From positions 4,898,001-4,962,000 of the forward strand of contig CAVNZM010000008.1 in the NCBI GenBank assembly GCA_963693365.1: a DNA stretch of 64,000 bases. The letters are read 5' to 3'. The notes under the pieces were generated by a model that searched no databases, had not been told where the DNA came from, and saw only the letters and a list, made by a program, of their open reading frames with translations. Both the position numbers and the translations under genes were made by a program. The stretch is from Amoebidium appalachense. Lineage: Eukaryota > Ichthyosporea. Of this stretch, positions 19,122 through 33,654 are shown in pieces. How positions within the stretch are numbered: the first letter of the stretch is position 1; each line of letters begins with the position of its first letter.

Positions 19122-19135
19122 GTGGGGGGGGGGAA

Positions 19136-19171
<36 letters not shown>

Positions 19172-19550
19172 GGAGGGGGGACGGGAGGGGAAAGAGGGGA
19201 AGGGGGGAGGGGGGGAGGGGGGAGGGAGGGGGAGGGTGAGGGGGGGGGGGGGGGTAGAGGGAGGGGGAGGGGGTGGGGGGGGGGGGGGGGGGGAAGGGTT
19301 AGAACGAAATCTTGACAACTAATTTATTAACCTAATAGTATTATAAGACCAGGTTTCAAAGGTTTTTATGTATGATACTATTCATTAACCTAAATTAGAG
19401 TATTATAAGACCAGGTTTCAATAGTTTTTATGTAGATGCTATTCATTAACCTGATAGTATAATGAGCAACCAGGTTTCTAAGGGTTTTTATGCAGATGCA
19501 TTTCATTAACCCGGGATTTGGTACTGCAAACTACAAATCTCGTGCGCAAA

Positions 19551-19611
<61 letters not shown>

Positions 19612-20418
19612 CCCTTCTTTATTATGTGTGTGTGTGTGGGGGGGGGGGGGGGGGGGGGGGGGAAGGGGGGGAGGGGGAGGGGGGAGGAGCCCCCGGGGGT
19701 GTGGGTGGTGGTGGTGGTGGTGGTGGTGGTGGGGGGGGGGGAGGGGTAAATTTTAAGTGTGTATGTGTTGTTTCTTTTTTATTCGGGGGGGGGGGGGGGG
19801 GGGGGGGGGGGGTGGTTTGAGGGTTTGGGGGAAGAGGGGGGGGGGGGGGGGGGGGTGCATGATATTGCACGTGATAACTCGTGTAGGAAAGCTTCGGGGT
19901 CACCGTGTACACATTGCACAATGACACTCAGAACCCCCGGGCACAATTAACCCACGTAAACCAGGTCCGGGGCCCACCAAATTACAAATTCGCAATAGGA
20001 GTACACTTACGTTGAATTGCAAAATCCAGTGTAAATCTCGCTCCGGCCCGTAGAGTAATAGCTCCCTCGGCAGTAGGACTAGCCACCTCATTTCCACGGG
20101 AGGACAGATTGGCCCTAATCGTATAACCGCCGACTGGCACCTGAGGGAAGTTGAAACTCCCATCGGCACCCGTAGTAGAACGAGCAACCGTTCCCCCCTG
20201 AGAGTTGAGGAGGGATATGGGGATGCCCGGGATAAGGGTTTCTCCGTTGGTGAACTTTTGGTCTTTGTTGCTGTCGACAAACACTCTGCCGGTGACGGAT
20301 GCTGCAAATAATGTTTTTAGTTGTCAGTTGCAGTCTAGGCTAGGATACTAGTTGAGTACCACACATCATTTGGACACATGCTAATTAATAGTGACCCTTA
20401 GGGAAGAAGGCCCCTTCC

Positions 20419-20468
<50 letters not shown>

Positions 20469-22430
20469 TTCTCCCCCCCCCGCGGCCCTTGTCCCCCCCC
20501 CCCCCCTCCCTCGGGGACCCCAAATGGTGCGAAGTGGAAGATTGAAAGGTGAACATTGCATTTTTGTGCGTTAGGGAGGGGGGTCTGAGATGTAAAGTTA
20601 CCCTTCTTGTTGTGGTCTAAATGCATTATCTGGAAATTGGGAATCTACATACTAGGAAGGGGATTCGAAGATACGAAAAAATATTAAATATTTTAAACTT
20701 TTAAGCTATTAAAAAAATCCGCATGCAAGTACACATACCAGGGGGGGGGGCGGATGTCCCGGCAACATCATACACCACCGTCTGTCCCGAAGCAACCGTA
20801 ATAGTCCGCGAACGCGCGCTCGCCGGAATGTTAAACCCAGCAAGAGTACCGACAGACACCACATACGTCCCAGGCCTGAGTCCCGTAAACTCAAAGCGCC
20901 CATTCGCCGACGTCGTGACAGCGGGACGTATCCTCTGACCGTTCAGCGTGATTGAAATAGCCACGCCGGAGACCCCCTCGCCCGCATCCGGCCTCCTGTT
21001 ATTGTTGCGATCGTTAAAGATTGTCCCTGTGATCCTCCCGTTGAGCGATGGTAAAACTGGAACCACACTGAAATCATCGTTCAGCCCTGGTTTGACAACC
21101 ACCGTAAAACTGCTTTTCTCCCCGGGGGCAGGCCGGCGGTTAGGAGGGAATATTGGCTTGATGGTATATGTCCCGGCGGGGACAGATATCGTTATCTTTC
21201 CTTCGTCATCCGTCGTCTGTGTCTCCACCAACTCACCATTTTCGTTGTAAACTTCCACGTCAGTGTTTTGTAGCGGGGCGCCTTCGGGATCTCTTATCAC
21301 AAAAGTTATCGTCCCTTCCTCGGCGGGTACCTTAATCGTTTGCGTAACGGACCGGCTCGCGCCGGCGACAACCACAATACCGAACCTGTCGTTGGGCGGG
21401 GTGGGGCGGCGGTCGACGGGCCATACGGGAGCGACGGTGTATGAGCCTGGGGGTACTTTAATCACGACCACACCTTTTGCGTCTGTAACTCCTGTGGTGA
21501 TTATTCTGCCGTCCGGGCCGAGAATACGTACGGTGATGCCGCCGTAGGGTTTGTTGTTGGAGTCGATGAGGGTGATGGTTAGGGTTCCGTCGGGGTCCGC
21601 TGAGGTGTTGATGTGCAGAGTCAGAAATGTTTTTTTCCAAAAAAAAACCAATGTTGGTGTATAATTTCGGAAATCGGCTGCTGATTATCGACACACACAA
21701 GTGTCGGTGTGCAAATTCAAACAGGTGTACGTGTACACTCACAACATGAACATGTGTACTGTGAGGCAGGTGCACATACTCGTTCCAGTTGCCGCGATAG
21801 GTAATGTTATGCCATACTATCCGTTCTTGTTTGCGATCAAAATCCCTACCCCACTCAGAAACAAAACCGTGACATTGGTTCAACCTAGAAAAATGGAGGG
21901 GGGGGGAGGGGGAGGAGGGGGAGGGGAGAAAGAGGGTCCCCGGGGGAAGGGGGGGGGGGGGGGGGGGGGGGGAGGGAGGGGGGAGGGGGTATGTAGTTAA
22001 GGGGGTCCACGTACGCATATTGAATGTCTGTGCATCGTCCTCCTGCGACACCAAATCATCACAAGCCCTGTACAGGTCACACCTCCTTGTCGACGCATAG
22101 TAAGAGAAAAACTTGCACCCGGCTGTCTGAGACGCGGCACATTCAGCCCGGCAGGCTGAAACGGTTGGCTGTGTGGTGGCACGACGTAGAAGGCCTGAGT
22201 CCACACAGCGGAAACCGTCCGGGGCAGGGAATGTGGCTGGGGTTGAGGTTACACGTGAATATATATGTGTTAAGTAACTGTTTTTCAAGTGTTTGTTTGG
22301 ATTGTACTAAAGTGTTTTTAAGGGTTTTGCATCTAAGTGAAATGGTGGAGGGAAAGGGGGGGAGGGGGAGAGAGGGGAAGAGGGAGGGAGGGAGAGGTTT
22401 CTTTCTTTCTTTCTTTCTTTTTTTTTTTTT

Positions 22431-22461
<31 letters not shown>

Positions 22462-22688
22462 GTTCTTTTTTTTTGTGGGGGGAGGGGGGGGGGGGGGGGA
22501 AGTGAGTGAGGCTCGTGGCGGAGATGATGAGAGAGGGGAGGTATTCGGAATGCATAGGATACAACGAGCACGCAAAGATCGTGTGTGATTGCAAGGGGAG
22601 AATAAAGATGAAATATAGACGGGATCGGATAGGGACACACACCTGGTGGCTTCATGCTGGGGAAGGCTGCAGACGTCCAAGGCCATGG

Positions 22689-22769
<81 letters not shown>

Positions 22770-23108
22770 TGTGTGTGTGTGTATGAGTGTGTGCGTGTGT
22801 GTGTGTGTGTGCCCACGCATACATGTGCATGTGTATGCACTTGTAGGAACGGGAGGTGAAGATGGTGTTGTCAGCGAAATGCGTGTGTCAATGACAGAAA
22901 GTGCAAAATTCCTGAGAAGAACTTATGCAGGGTTGGATAGTTAGATAAATTTGGGTGTGTTGTGCCTGCCGCATGGCATGCACGTATTTTTATGGTCCTT
23001 TTAACAAGTTAAAAGAAATGAATTGTGGCAGGTCTTTCCCCAATCATATCAGTCCGTGTGCCGCTCAAAAGTGCATGAAGGGTGTGGGGAGGGAAGGGGG
23101 CGGGGGCG

Positions 23109-23140
<32 letters not shown>

Positions 23141-23986
23141 TGAAGGATGGGCCGGGTTCCAAGGGGGATCGGAGATACAAAATGCAGGAAAGGCAGAAGA
23201 AGGGTGTGTGTGGTGGTGGTGATGGTGGTGGTGATGGTGGTGGTGGTTGGGGGGGGGGGGGGGGGGGGGGGGGAGGAGAGGAAGAAAAAACAAAGAAAGT
23301 TGAAGGCCAAAAGGGGAACACAAAAGCAACTTGAAGGGAGAGGTGAGAGGAAAACGGGAAGGGGGGGGGGGGGGGGGGGGAGGGGGGGGGATGGGAAGGA
23401 AAATAAAAGGGATGGTGGAGGTGCGAGCAAACACTTTGCCAATTCACACAAATAGAGAAATAAACAAACGATAGTCTTAATAAAGCAAACAAAAAAGTAG
23501 GAGTAAGCAACGACATTTTTTATTTAAGCAAACAAAAAAGTAAGAATATACGTACGCTTGATCTGAAGCGAAGAAACGTTCGGTACCGGGTCGAACCTAT
23601 CGCAATACTGGTACAGGGTGCATTCCCGCGTGTTGACGTTATAGCCAATGAAAAAGCAGGAAGGGGTCTGCTGACACGTGGACGTGCACGAGTTCATGGT
23701 TGCCTGGGTGCTTGGGCGGCTGTCTTTAATGAGTCCGTCTACGGCGCAGCGACGGCCATCAGAGACACCTTCAAGTGAAGCGGGACACTCAGTCAGTGGG
23801 TTTGTATTAAGTGTGTTTTAAAGTGTTTGAACATGTTTAGTTGTTTTGGCTGCTTTTTAAACACAGTTTCAGCTATTTTTAGACACTTGAAGTGACCAAT
23901 TTATAGATGATACGGGGAGGAGGCCGGCCGTTTGGGGGGGGAGGGTAGGGAGGCAGGGGGATGCGGGGGAAGGGAGGAAGGAAGAA

Positions 23987-24017
<31 letters not shown>

Positions 24018-24437
24018 CTCCTCCTAAGTTAACAATCAGTCTCTGAGGGAAACAGAGCCGTGGCAGCTGTCGTACGATAAGAAAAACGGGATGGAGGATG
24101 ATGGTGAGTCGTGTTAGTGTGTCACTCAGTGTGTGTATGTGTTGGAGGGGAGGTGGGGGAAAAGGGATTGGGGGAGGGGGAGGGGGGAGAGGGGGGGGAA
24201 AGAGGGGGGGGGGGGGGGGGGAAGAAGACTACACGGGGTGTGTGTGTGCGTGCGTGTGTGTGTTTGTGTGTATGTGTGTGTGTGTGCGTGTGTGTCAGTG
24301 TGCATGTGTGCCTGTGTCTGAAAGAAGGCAAAATGAGTGTGGGTGGGAGGTAGTGAGCTCAGAGCAGAATGAGGGGAGTGGGGATGGGGTGGGGTAGGGC
24401 GGGGGGGGAAGGGTGCTGGGAAAGGGTGTGTGTGTGT

Positions 24438-24472
<35 letters not shown>

Positions 24473-25953
24473 AGGGGCCCTTTAAAGCACGAGAGCCGTT
24501 GGGGTGAGGATACATACGGTTGACGGAGAAAACAGACACCCTGTCATTAGGAACAGCAACCACGCGATCGCACGTCTTATACAGCGTGCACGTTATTGTC
24601 ACTAGAGACCAGGTGAAGAATTGGCAGGCGGCGGCACCGCGGCAATCCCTGCTACATTCATCGGCATCGGGGGCGTTGGGGTAACGTGAAAAGGTGAGAC
24701 GGTTGGTTGGGGTGTCGTCTTCGCATTTGATGCCTGGGCCGGTGACTTGCCAGTAGGTGAACGGTGGCGCTGTGAGTGGGAGAGGGCATTTTTATTTCAG
24801 TTTTAAAATAAAAAAAATTATTAACTTTTCTATGTTTTTTTCATTCGCCGATTTGGCACGCCCCCTAATTGCTTTATTTCACTGCTTTTCATGATGTTGA
24901 TAGTCATTTTTACCGTTTTGAGGCATAAAAGGTAGTGCTGCTCAGTGACAAGAATGACAACATTATACGAAATGAAATAGCACGGAGTGTGTGTGTGTGT
25001 GTGTGCGTGTGTGTGTGTTGAGGGGGTTGGGGGGAGGGGACACTGGCACTGTTGCAGACCACGGTCCACATCTAGTTAGTGCCACCACGTGGCCGGGGTA
25101 AATTTAACTCCATCCAAGTTTAATCTTATCAAAATCGGGGTACTTACTGATGGCTGGAGGGGGAGGTGGTGGGGGAGGAGGAGGAGGAGGAGGTGGTGGT
25201 GGTGGTGGTGGTGGTGGTGGTGGTGGGCGGGGTGGTGGTGGCGGGGGTGGCGGTGGGGGAGGGGGCCCGATGCATCTGTCTTGGCCCGAGTCGTAACGGT
25301 GGCCCGAAGGGCAGCAGCTGCAGTTGCCACAGCCAAAGCGGTTCTGATAGCAGTTGGCCCCGTCACTTCCTACATGCAGGAAAAAAATGGTGCATTAGGA
25401 CCAATTTGAAGGGGTTCTTTTTACTTTCTTTCAAACGTTCCCCGCCTCCTCCATCCAACCTTTGCAGTTCACGTGCACCGCTATCATCTTGCGTTACGCG
25501 TACGGTGGGTGGTGTAGTAAAGTTTACACATTAACAACGCATGCATGCATGATGACTTTCTAGTAGCTACCGGGCCGGCGAGTGCGTCGTTTTGACAATG
25601 CCACGGTCCGGGTACAAAGTGCACATATGTTTGCTGAATGTAGTCATGCATGAACAGTTGAGTCACCCCCAATGCATCTTCTATTTACGCATCAATCACA
25701 TGCACATATTACGTGATTAACATTTACGCCAACTGCTAATATTACAACACTTCACAACGACTTTCTGAATTATTCCAGATGTATGAAAGTCTAGACAAGT
25801 ATACGTATACGTACCACACACGTGTTTGCATCCACCACCCCCAGTAACCTTGTGGAGAAGGAAGAACAGGCCCTGCGCTTGTGCCGCCATGGTTCCTAAC
25901 ATCACGGCACCAAGCAAAAGCGGCGAGTAGCCGCGCCTGGATCCTCGCCCCAT
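19022..25953 (-). CDS. Secreted mosaic protein: Cys module, polyPro, three PAN/apple-like modules, Cna-B-like and SdrD-B-like domains
   Basis: Exons are 25953-25815, 25369-25148, 24769-24518, 23768-23556, 22236-22015, 21599-20739, 20301-20011 and 19086-19022, joining to 754 residues. Exon 1 is a signal peptide (cleavage likely after AAQA, residue 26). Exon 2 carries a short Cys-rich module ([10 protein letters not shown]) and a polyproline run. Exons 3-5 each encode a ~75-residue PAN/apple-like unit with spaced cysteines (ECSRDC, CTLYKTC; CTSTCQQ, CTLYQYC; CRAEC, CDLYRAC). Exon 6 has two Cna-B/carboxypeptidase-regulatory-like folds ([14 protein letters not shown]) and one SdrD-B-like repeat with an acidic loop ([12 protein letters not shown]). 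Exon 7 is a second SdrD-B repeat ([12 protein letters not shown]). Exon 8 is an acidic tail. All seven introns are phase 1. No membrane anchor is visible, so an extracellular matrix or adhesion role is inferred. If the exon 7 GTAAGT were not used, the protein would stop at 19982. Confidence 0.85.
19317..19515. repeat. Three-copy minisatellite, ~65 bp unit
   Basis: Units built on CATTAACCTRATAGTAT, then ACCAGGTTTC and a GGTTTTTATG motif repeat three times, with a partial fourth CATTAACC at 19504. They lie inside intron 7 (sense numbering) of the mosaic-protein gene. Confidence 0.85.
22689..22812. repeat. (GT)n microsatellite in mosaic-protein intron 4
   Basis: About 40 GT units followed by interrupted GT/GTAT sequence. 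On the sense strand this is (CA)n, one of many such runs in introns of minus-strand genes here. Confidence 0.9.
25178..25260 (-). repeat. Coding (CCA)n repeat encoding polyproline
   Basis: A run of CCA/CCT/CCC proline codons inside exon 2 of the mosaic-protein gene gives about 38 prolines with a single arginine. It is in frame and probably length-polymorphic. It may act as a stiff spacer between the N-terminal Cys module and the PAN-like modules. Confidence 0.85.
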
Positions 25954-27360
25954 GTCTCCCAAGGTTCAGCGCCTTCCAAAAAAAAATGACTTGGTGTCAC
26001 GGTGTGTATATGATTCGAAGACCTTTTGGGTTGCTTTTTTTCTTCTTTTGCCAACGGTATGATATGTGTGTATTTTTGATACTTGTACTTTCCTGAAATA
26101 ATTGATCATGTAGTAATTTCCACTTGGTCAAAGTGTACACAAACGTTTGTATTGCTGTGCATGCGCAGTTAAGAAAAGTTACAAACTGCAGTGTTTGAGC
26201 CTACTTGGATGCTACAGGACAGTGAGGGATGAAGTACACACATGCAGTGAAAAATGAGGGGTCATGCTCGGGGTTTATATACGTGTTGATCAAGCTCCAC
26301 CACATCCAGAGTTAAGATGCTCCACGGATAAACTTGCTTGCCAAATAAACGGTTTGTTATGCGCTACTATCTCATAGTATCAAGTAGGCATGTTGATAAA
26401 TGATGTCCGTGGAGGGGCTCACACTATCAAAAATTTGTATGGGGGTGCGACAGAAAGGTGCACACATTAATATTCAGTGCGGACGTCGATGATGATGCTA
26501 CAACACGAATGATTGCGGCGTACACGCTCGCGTCTTATTCACGGATCACAGCTGGGAGCGAAGCAAAATTGATCCAGGAATGATGCCGCAACGTTGATAT
26601 TCCATAGTGCGAAGGATGCATGATATTGCGACACTATTTATTCGAACGTGATCCAGCCATAATAATAATATGTCGCGTTTTTACTACCGTTAAGTTTGGC
26701 CCTCTAATTCTCCAGTCTGGTTCCCGTTCCAATTTCATCCCACAGCATGCATACTGCATATACGCACACACACACAAAAAGTGAAACGGTTACTGCAGCC
26801 TCACCGTGACAGCCGGGCGCGCGGACGGTCAACTCCTGAGTCGCCAATGTACATGAATATATATCATGGCCTTTTTGTATAAATTATATACCCTGAGCCC
26901 AGGCTTTTGCATAGAGCAATTACTGTGGTGGTAATGCATAGTGCTTTGCACATTGTGTACAGGTACATTTTGTTTTGCCATGCTCCAAGAAGCCAATCAA
27001 ATTATATCTGAACAATTAATTTATCCCAGGCATGCAACTTGCCAACTGTAGCTATCACACAACGTACGGGGACTCGGGGAGTTAACTTGTGGGAGTAGCA
27101 CAATGTGTTCATTCGGGCATGATGGCACTTTGTTTCCTCTTTCTCTAAGTGTACTAAAAAAACACGAGCCACTATACTAATATACATACACCGAAGGATC
27201 CAACATCGATATCACCCAGACCTAGAAATTCCTCGGCATCGTTAGGAACGCATAATTGCATATTTTGGAGAAAGCATGAGTGTACGTGCGCAACTCCGAA
27301 TGCAAGGACACGCGGAGTCACGCGGCCGCCACACGTGCACTTGCAGTGAGATAGACATCT
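25954..27360. other. Upstream region of the mosaic-protein gene
   Basis: About 1.4 kb of unique, AT-moderate sequence with almost no microsatellites, unusual for this window. It probably contains the 5'UTR and promoter of the minus-strand gene. No exon or RNA gene was recognised. Confidence 0.5.
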
Positions 27361-27379
27361 CAGTTATAATTATTACAGA

Positions 27380-29463
<2,084 letters not shown>

Positions 29464-29469
29464 ATCTCG

Positions 29470-30996
29470 GCTCGTTATCTATCTCCTACTTCTCTAGATC
29501 TTCCTCTCTTCCTCCCTCTTCCTGAGGCTCTTCTCTCTTCTCTCGTTCTCTTTTCCGGAGTGAAGGCCTGGAGGGAGGGAGGGGACTCGAGGGGGGAGGG
29601 GGTGCGGCGCGGAGACTGCAAGGCAGAAATTTTAACATATCGGATTATCTTAGTTAGTGTGCACACATTCAATTTGGCCTTCTGTGTGTTATTATTATTG
29701 CGGGCAATAGGATGGCGTAAAGGGTTTCACGACGTTCACTCATATTTTATTATTTATCGAATTGCATTCGTTTGCCGATGACAAATATAAAATTGTTTAA
29801 CACTGATCACTAACGGGCACACACCCACTCCAACTCCTTCCGACCAGGCTGGCACATCGGCCTCAACCTCCAATTCAATAGATATATTAGGAGAAAAAAA
29901 GGGCAAGAAAAAAAAGAAGAAAAAAAACGCCCAAAAAGGGCGACGAAGCTCCACGGAATTTTGCAAATCTACATAGTATATCAAAAAGAGATCAGCAAGA
30001 ACCAACCAATGGATACATTTACATTCCTCCACGCCTAAATTTCAAACGAAATGCACAATTTTGCATGTACATGCAAACTTCCATGCAATGCATACACGAC
30101 ACAATCTGGGGTAACATGTACATTGAAAAAACACTGATTCACTGCAGAAAGCGCCAACTTTATATTCATACTGATTCAGTGTCATCTATATTCACAAACA
30201 TTTTAGAATCAGACACAAGCACGTCTGTACATAGAAGCACTGCCGCGGCCACTCGGACCATATGTACAGTACGACACCGTATATATATCTCCCATCATCA
30301 ACCTCCAATCAATATATTCGCAAAACCTCGTTCTTCTTATAAAAAAGCCTTCATGTTCATAATGTACTAATCAGAAAAAGTTTACATTTTGCACATACCT
30401 TTGTAGATATTAAACATCACAAAAACGTAGAAATTCCAACGGTCTGAGACTCTAAAAACATAATTGGTATGAAACGTTGACCAGTGATGGTATGCGCCAG
30501 AGAAAGATTGCCCACATGATGTATGCATGAGAGACGTGTGTGTGTGTGTGTGTGTGCGTGTGCGCGTCTTACTGTGTGCGCATGCTTCGGGAAGAGGGGG
30601 GGGGGGGGGGGGGGGGAAGCGGGGGGGGGGGCTAAACGGGGAGAGGGTGTGCAGTCTGTAGCCTCTTGAGTGACCCGTGCGGATGGGCGCGTTTGATTGG
30701 CCGCAGGGGGATGCTGACTGGCGCGGACTGTGTTGGCAAACTAATTGGCTCATACATTGACCCACTGGAGAGGCCCAGGGGGGGGATGTTAGTGATAAGA
30801 ATTTGAGTTCACAGTTGAGGGACGTCGATGAAGAAAGTTCTCTATTGTAGACGGAGGGATAAAGCAAGGGCTGGGGGGAGGGAGAACACGGCAGAGGGGG
30901 GGGGGGGGGGGGATGTCGTTTTTGAAAGCCTTGGCCTAGGGAGAGGGGACGGGAGGAAAAAAAAAAAGAAAAAAGAAAAAAGGATGGCGGGGGGAA
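29470..30996. other. Spacer 3' of the MXD/MNT-like gene
   Basis: AT-rich unique sequence (29640-30390), then a short (GT)n, two G-tracts and a GATTGG cluster (30690-30755). No exon, tRNA or mobile-element border was recognised. Confidence 0.55.
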
Positions 30997-31618
30997 TCAC
31001 CTTCTCCAATCATATTGCCCATTGTGGCCCCCATAATGCGGGATGGCCATGGGCCGTGACTCCATCTCCACACTGCTTGCACTCTCCCCAGATGCTGCAT
31101 AATACTGCCCGCCCATCTCTTCCTCAATCACCTCATCCTCTTCATACATGCTGTCTTGACCCGGCTCCGACGGACTCGAATCCCGGCCCAAGTCGTTCCG
31201 GTTCGGCCCGACCCCTTCGTCCATCATGAAAACCTCTCCGTGGTCAGAGCGACTTGACCTGGAATCAGAACGACTGAGCGCTGATGGGCGTGTAGTGAAT
31301 CCATTTGTCGGCAATGAAGATGCACCGTAGTGGGAGAAAACCGGGTTCTCAGCGAAAGACGAGAAGTTATAGGAATTGGGCGGAGGGGGTGGTGGTGGGG
31401 GGTTGGGGAAATGAGTGTGGTCAATTTTGGAGAGAGAGTCGCGACGGCAGTCCATGGGGAGAAATGAGCGTTCCGAAACCGAGGGAGGTGGGGTGGGTGT
31501 GTGTGTGGTTGGCGTGTGGGGGTGTGCGGTTGGAGCGGGCTGGAACCTTTGCAGCACGTGCAGGGCCTGGTCTCGCTGCTGGCGGAGAGCCTCGAGCTCG
31601 GCCAGCTGCCCCTTGTAG

Positions 31619-31666
<48 letters not shown>

Positions 31667-32658
31667 CCTGGTGGGAGGGGGGGGGGGGAGAAGGGGGGGG
31701 ATGGTAAAAGGAAGGAGGTCATTACGTTGTGTAGTACTAATGGTTTGAAAAGGAACATAAGTCATACTATCTCCCTCCCGAACAAAGGGCTGACAGGTCA
31801 GAAAAAAGGAGAAACGGTACATAGCAAACACCACAAAAACACCTGTTTAAGTTGCGTGATGTAGTCCGAGGCATGTTGAAGCACGGCGAGCGTCGACAGT
31901 TTTGAGCTACGGATGGTAGGCACGGACTTTTGGAGATCGTTGAAGCACTTCTTCATGTACGCCCTCCTGCTCTTTTCAAGCTGGTTGTGTATCTCCTTGT
32001 TTTTGGTCCTCTTGTCAAAGCTGTTGGGGCTCTCAGAACGCAGGGTGGGGGGCGATTGGGCCTCGCTACCATCTTGACCATTGCCAAAGAATGGGGAGTC
32101 AGGCTCGTAGCTATCGGGTGAGGAGGGACGTGCCGAACCATACGTCGTCGGTGAAGATGATGGGATCACTGCTTGTTGTGCTTTTGCGGCCGCTGCGTGT
32201 TGGGGTAGCAATGAGAGGATGAGCAAAGATGCATGAGCTGTCAAAGATAATCAATGAAAGATCTGGGGGTAGCAAAAGCTGGGGGTAGCAAAAGCGGAAG
32301 GGGGAGCTGATAACTGCACAATGTACCACGCCATTATTCTGCACTGCTTTTGTGCACTTTTTATCCCAATCTCTCCCCTTCGCAGTACAGTCACATGCCC
32401 CCCCCCCCCCCCCCCCCCCTCCCCCCCCTTCCCTCCTCAAAAACACCCCAACCCTACCCTCACCACTAACCACTACTCCCCCAATCCCTTAGACATTTTA
32501 TTACTGCCTGCTGTCTTTTCTCTGTTTTCTGAATGAAGTAAATATTTTATTTTTTATGATTTCGGCTTAGCAGAACGTCTTCACACAATGATGGACATAC
32601 CTTCCTGGCGCTCCAGGTACTCCGCAGCAAGTAGAAGATCGGATATTGGGGAATGCAT
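30997..32658 (-). CDS. MXD/MNT-like bHLH-leucine zipper repressor
   Basis: Exons are 32658-32601, 32192-31843 and 31620-30997, joining to 343 residues. Exon 1 encodes ISDLLLAAEYLERQE, which matches the amphipathic Sin3-interaction motif at the N-terminus of MXD and MNT proteins. Exon 2 encodes a Ser/Pro-rich stretch and a bHLH with the E-box-reading H-N-x-L-E-K-x-R-R signature (His88, Glu92, Arg95-96); helix 2 runs KLSTLAVLQHASDYITQLK. Exon 3 continues the heptads of the zipper (LAELEALRQQRD) and a long Ser/acidic tail. In animals these proteins pair with MAX and recruit Sin3-HDAC to repress MYC targets; that role is inferred from domains. The tail is unlike any I know. Nuclear location is expected. 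Confidence 0.9.
32245..32300. repeat. Short duplication next to the MXD/MNT exon 2 acceptor
   Basis: GGGGGTAGCAAAAGC occurs twice in tandem near 32264-32295. On the sense strand each copy reads TTTTGCTACCCCCAG, close to ATTGCTACCCCAACACGCAG at the real acceptor about 60 bases downstream. Confidence 0.5.
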
Positions 32659-33654
32659 TTTTGTTTTGGGAAAAAACCCACAGATCTACAGTACGGTAGG
32701 CTTAGTTGACGAAAAACTCGATAATGCGTAAAAAAACAATGAAACTTATAGCAGGTGCCTTCTTCCAGAGCTCTAAGCCCCTTATAAGGTCTGTGATTGC
32801 ATGTGAAGTTTGTGACATATCACATGCCTTTCAAACGAGCGTAATTCAGACCCTCGTCAACACAAAAACAAGACAATTCACCGGGACATGACTTAACAAA
32901 GCTTGGCCCTTATCCTTAACAGAAAGCGAAAGGGACAAAATCTCGCTCTTCCACATCAGACCTTCAATTAGAGTACCCTAGAAACACACAGAAGAAAACT
33001 AACTTATTCAGAGCGTGAGAAACATATGCGAGTCACTGTGTACACTGACACGCGCGCACGAAAACAGCTTACGAAAACACCTGGAAAGTTTTGGATGCTT
33101 TTCGCCATGAGCAGCCCACACACAGGGTGCGGATTGTGGTATGCGTGATGTTAGACAAATGAAAATGAGGATGGGCGATGTCAAGGACCCATATATGGAA
33201 ATGCATACACTGCGCACCGGCAGATCTGACGCAAGTTACGCAACCGCTGCGAGCCTCGCTGAGCCACCCCTTGATGTCGGATAGATGGTGCAGCGTATTG
33301 ACCTAGAATTAGGAACTGCAGATTTTAAATAGAGCACAAAAATCCGATGAACGTTATGGAACATATGAGCATATGAGCTCCTCTATTCAATATGCTTGAG
33401 ATATGTGTCACACACCGTCACGGTGCGCAATGCGCATGCGGTCTTGTCACCGTGGGTGGGCAGGCCAGTGCTCTCACAAATGAAAGTGCTTCACCAATCA
33501 TATGGAGGTGCAATAAGCAGCTAATCGCCATAGGATTGATAGCAGATACGTAATTCGATTGGCCACGTTCCCACATAAATGGAAGGTGATTGGATGAACA
33601 GAACACGAGCATCAAGATATCATCACTGACATATCGCAGCGGGCGTCTGGCTAT

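Noticed and set aside
20701-21651. Treating the 316-codon ORF as a complete gene
   Set aside because: It is exon 6 of the mosaic gene with intron read-through at both ends; a CAG acceptor at 21600 and a G|GTATGT donor at 20739 keep phase with neighbours.
30382-30867. 161-codon minus-strand ORF downstream of the MXD/MNT gene
   Set aside because: It crosses G-tracts and (GT)n and shows no motif; the MXD/MNT frame already has a stop at 30997.
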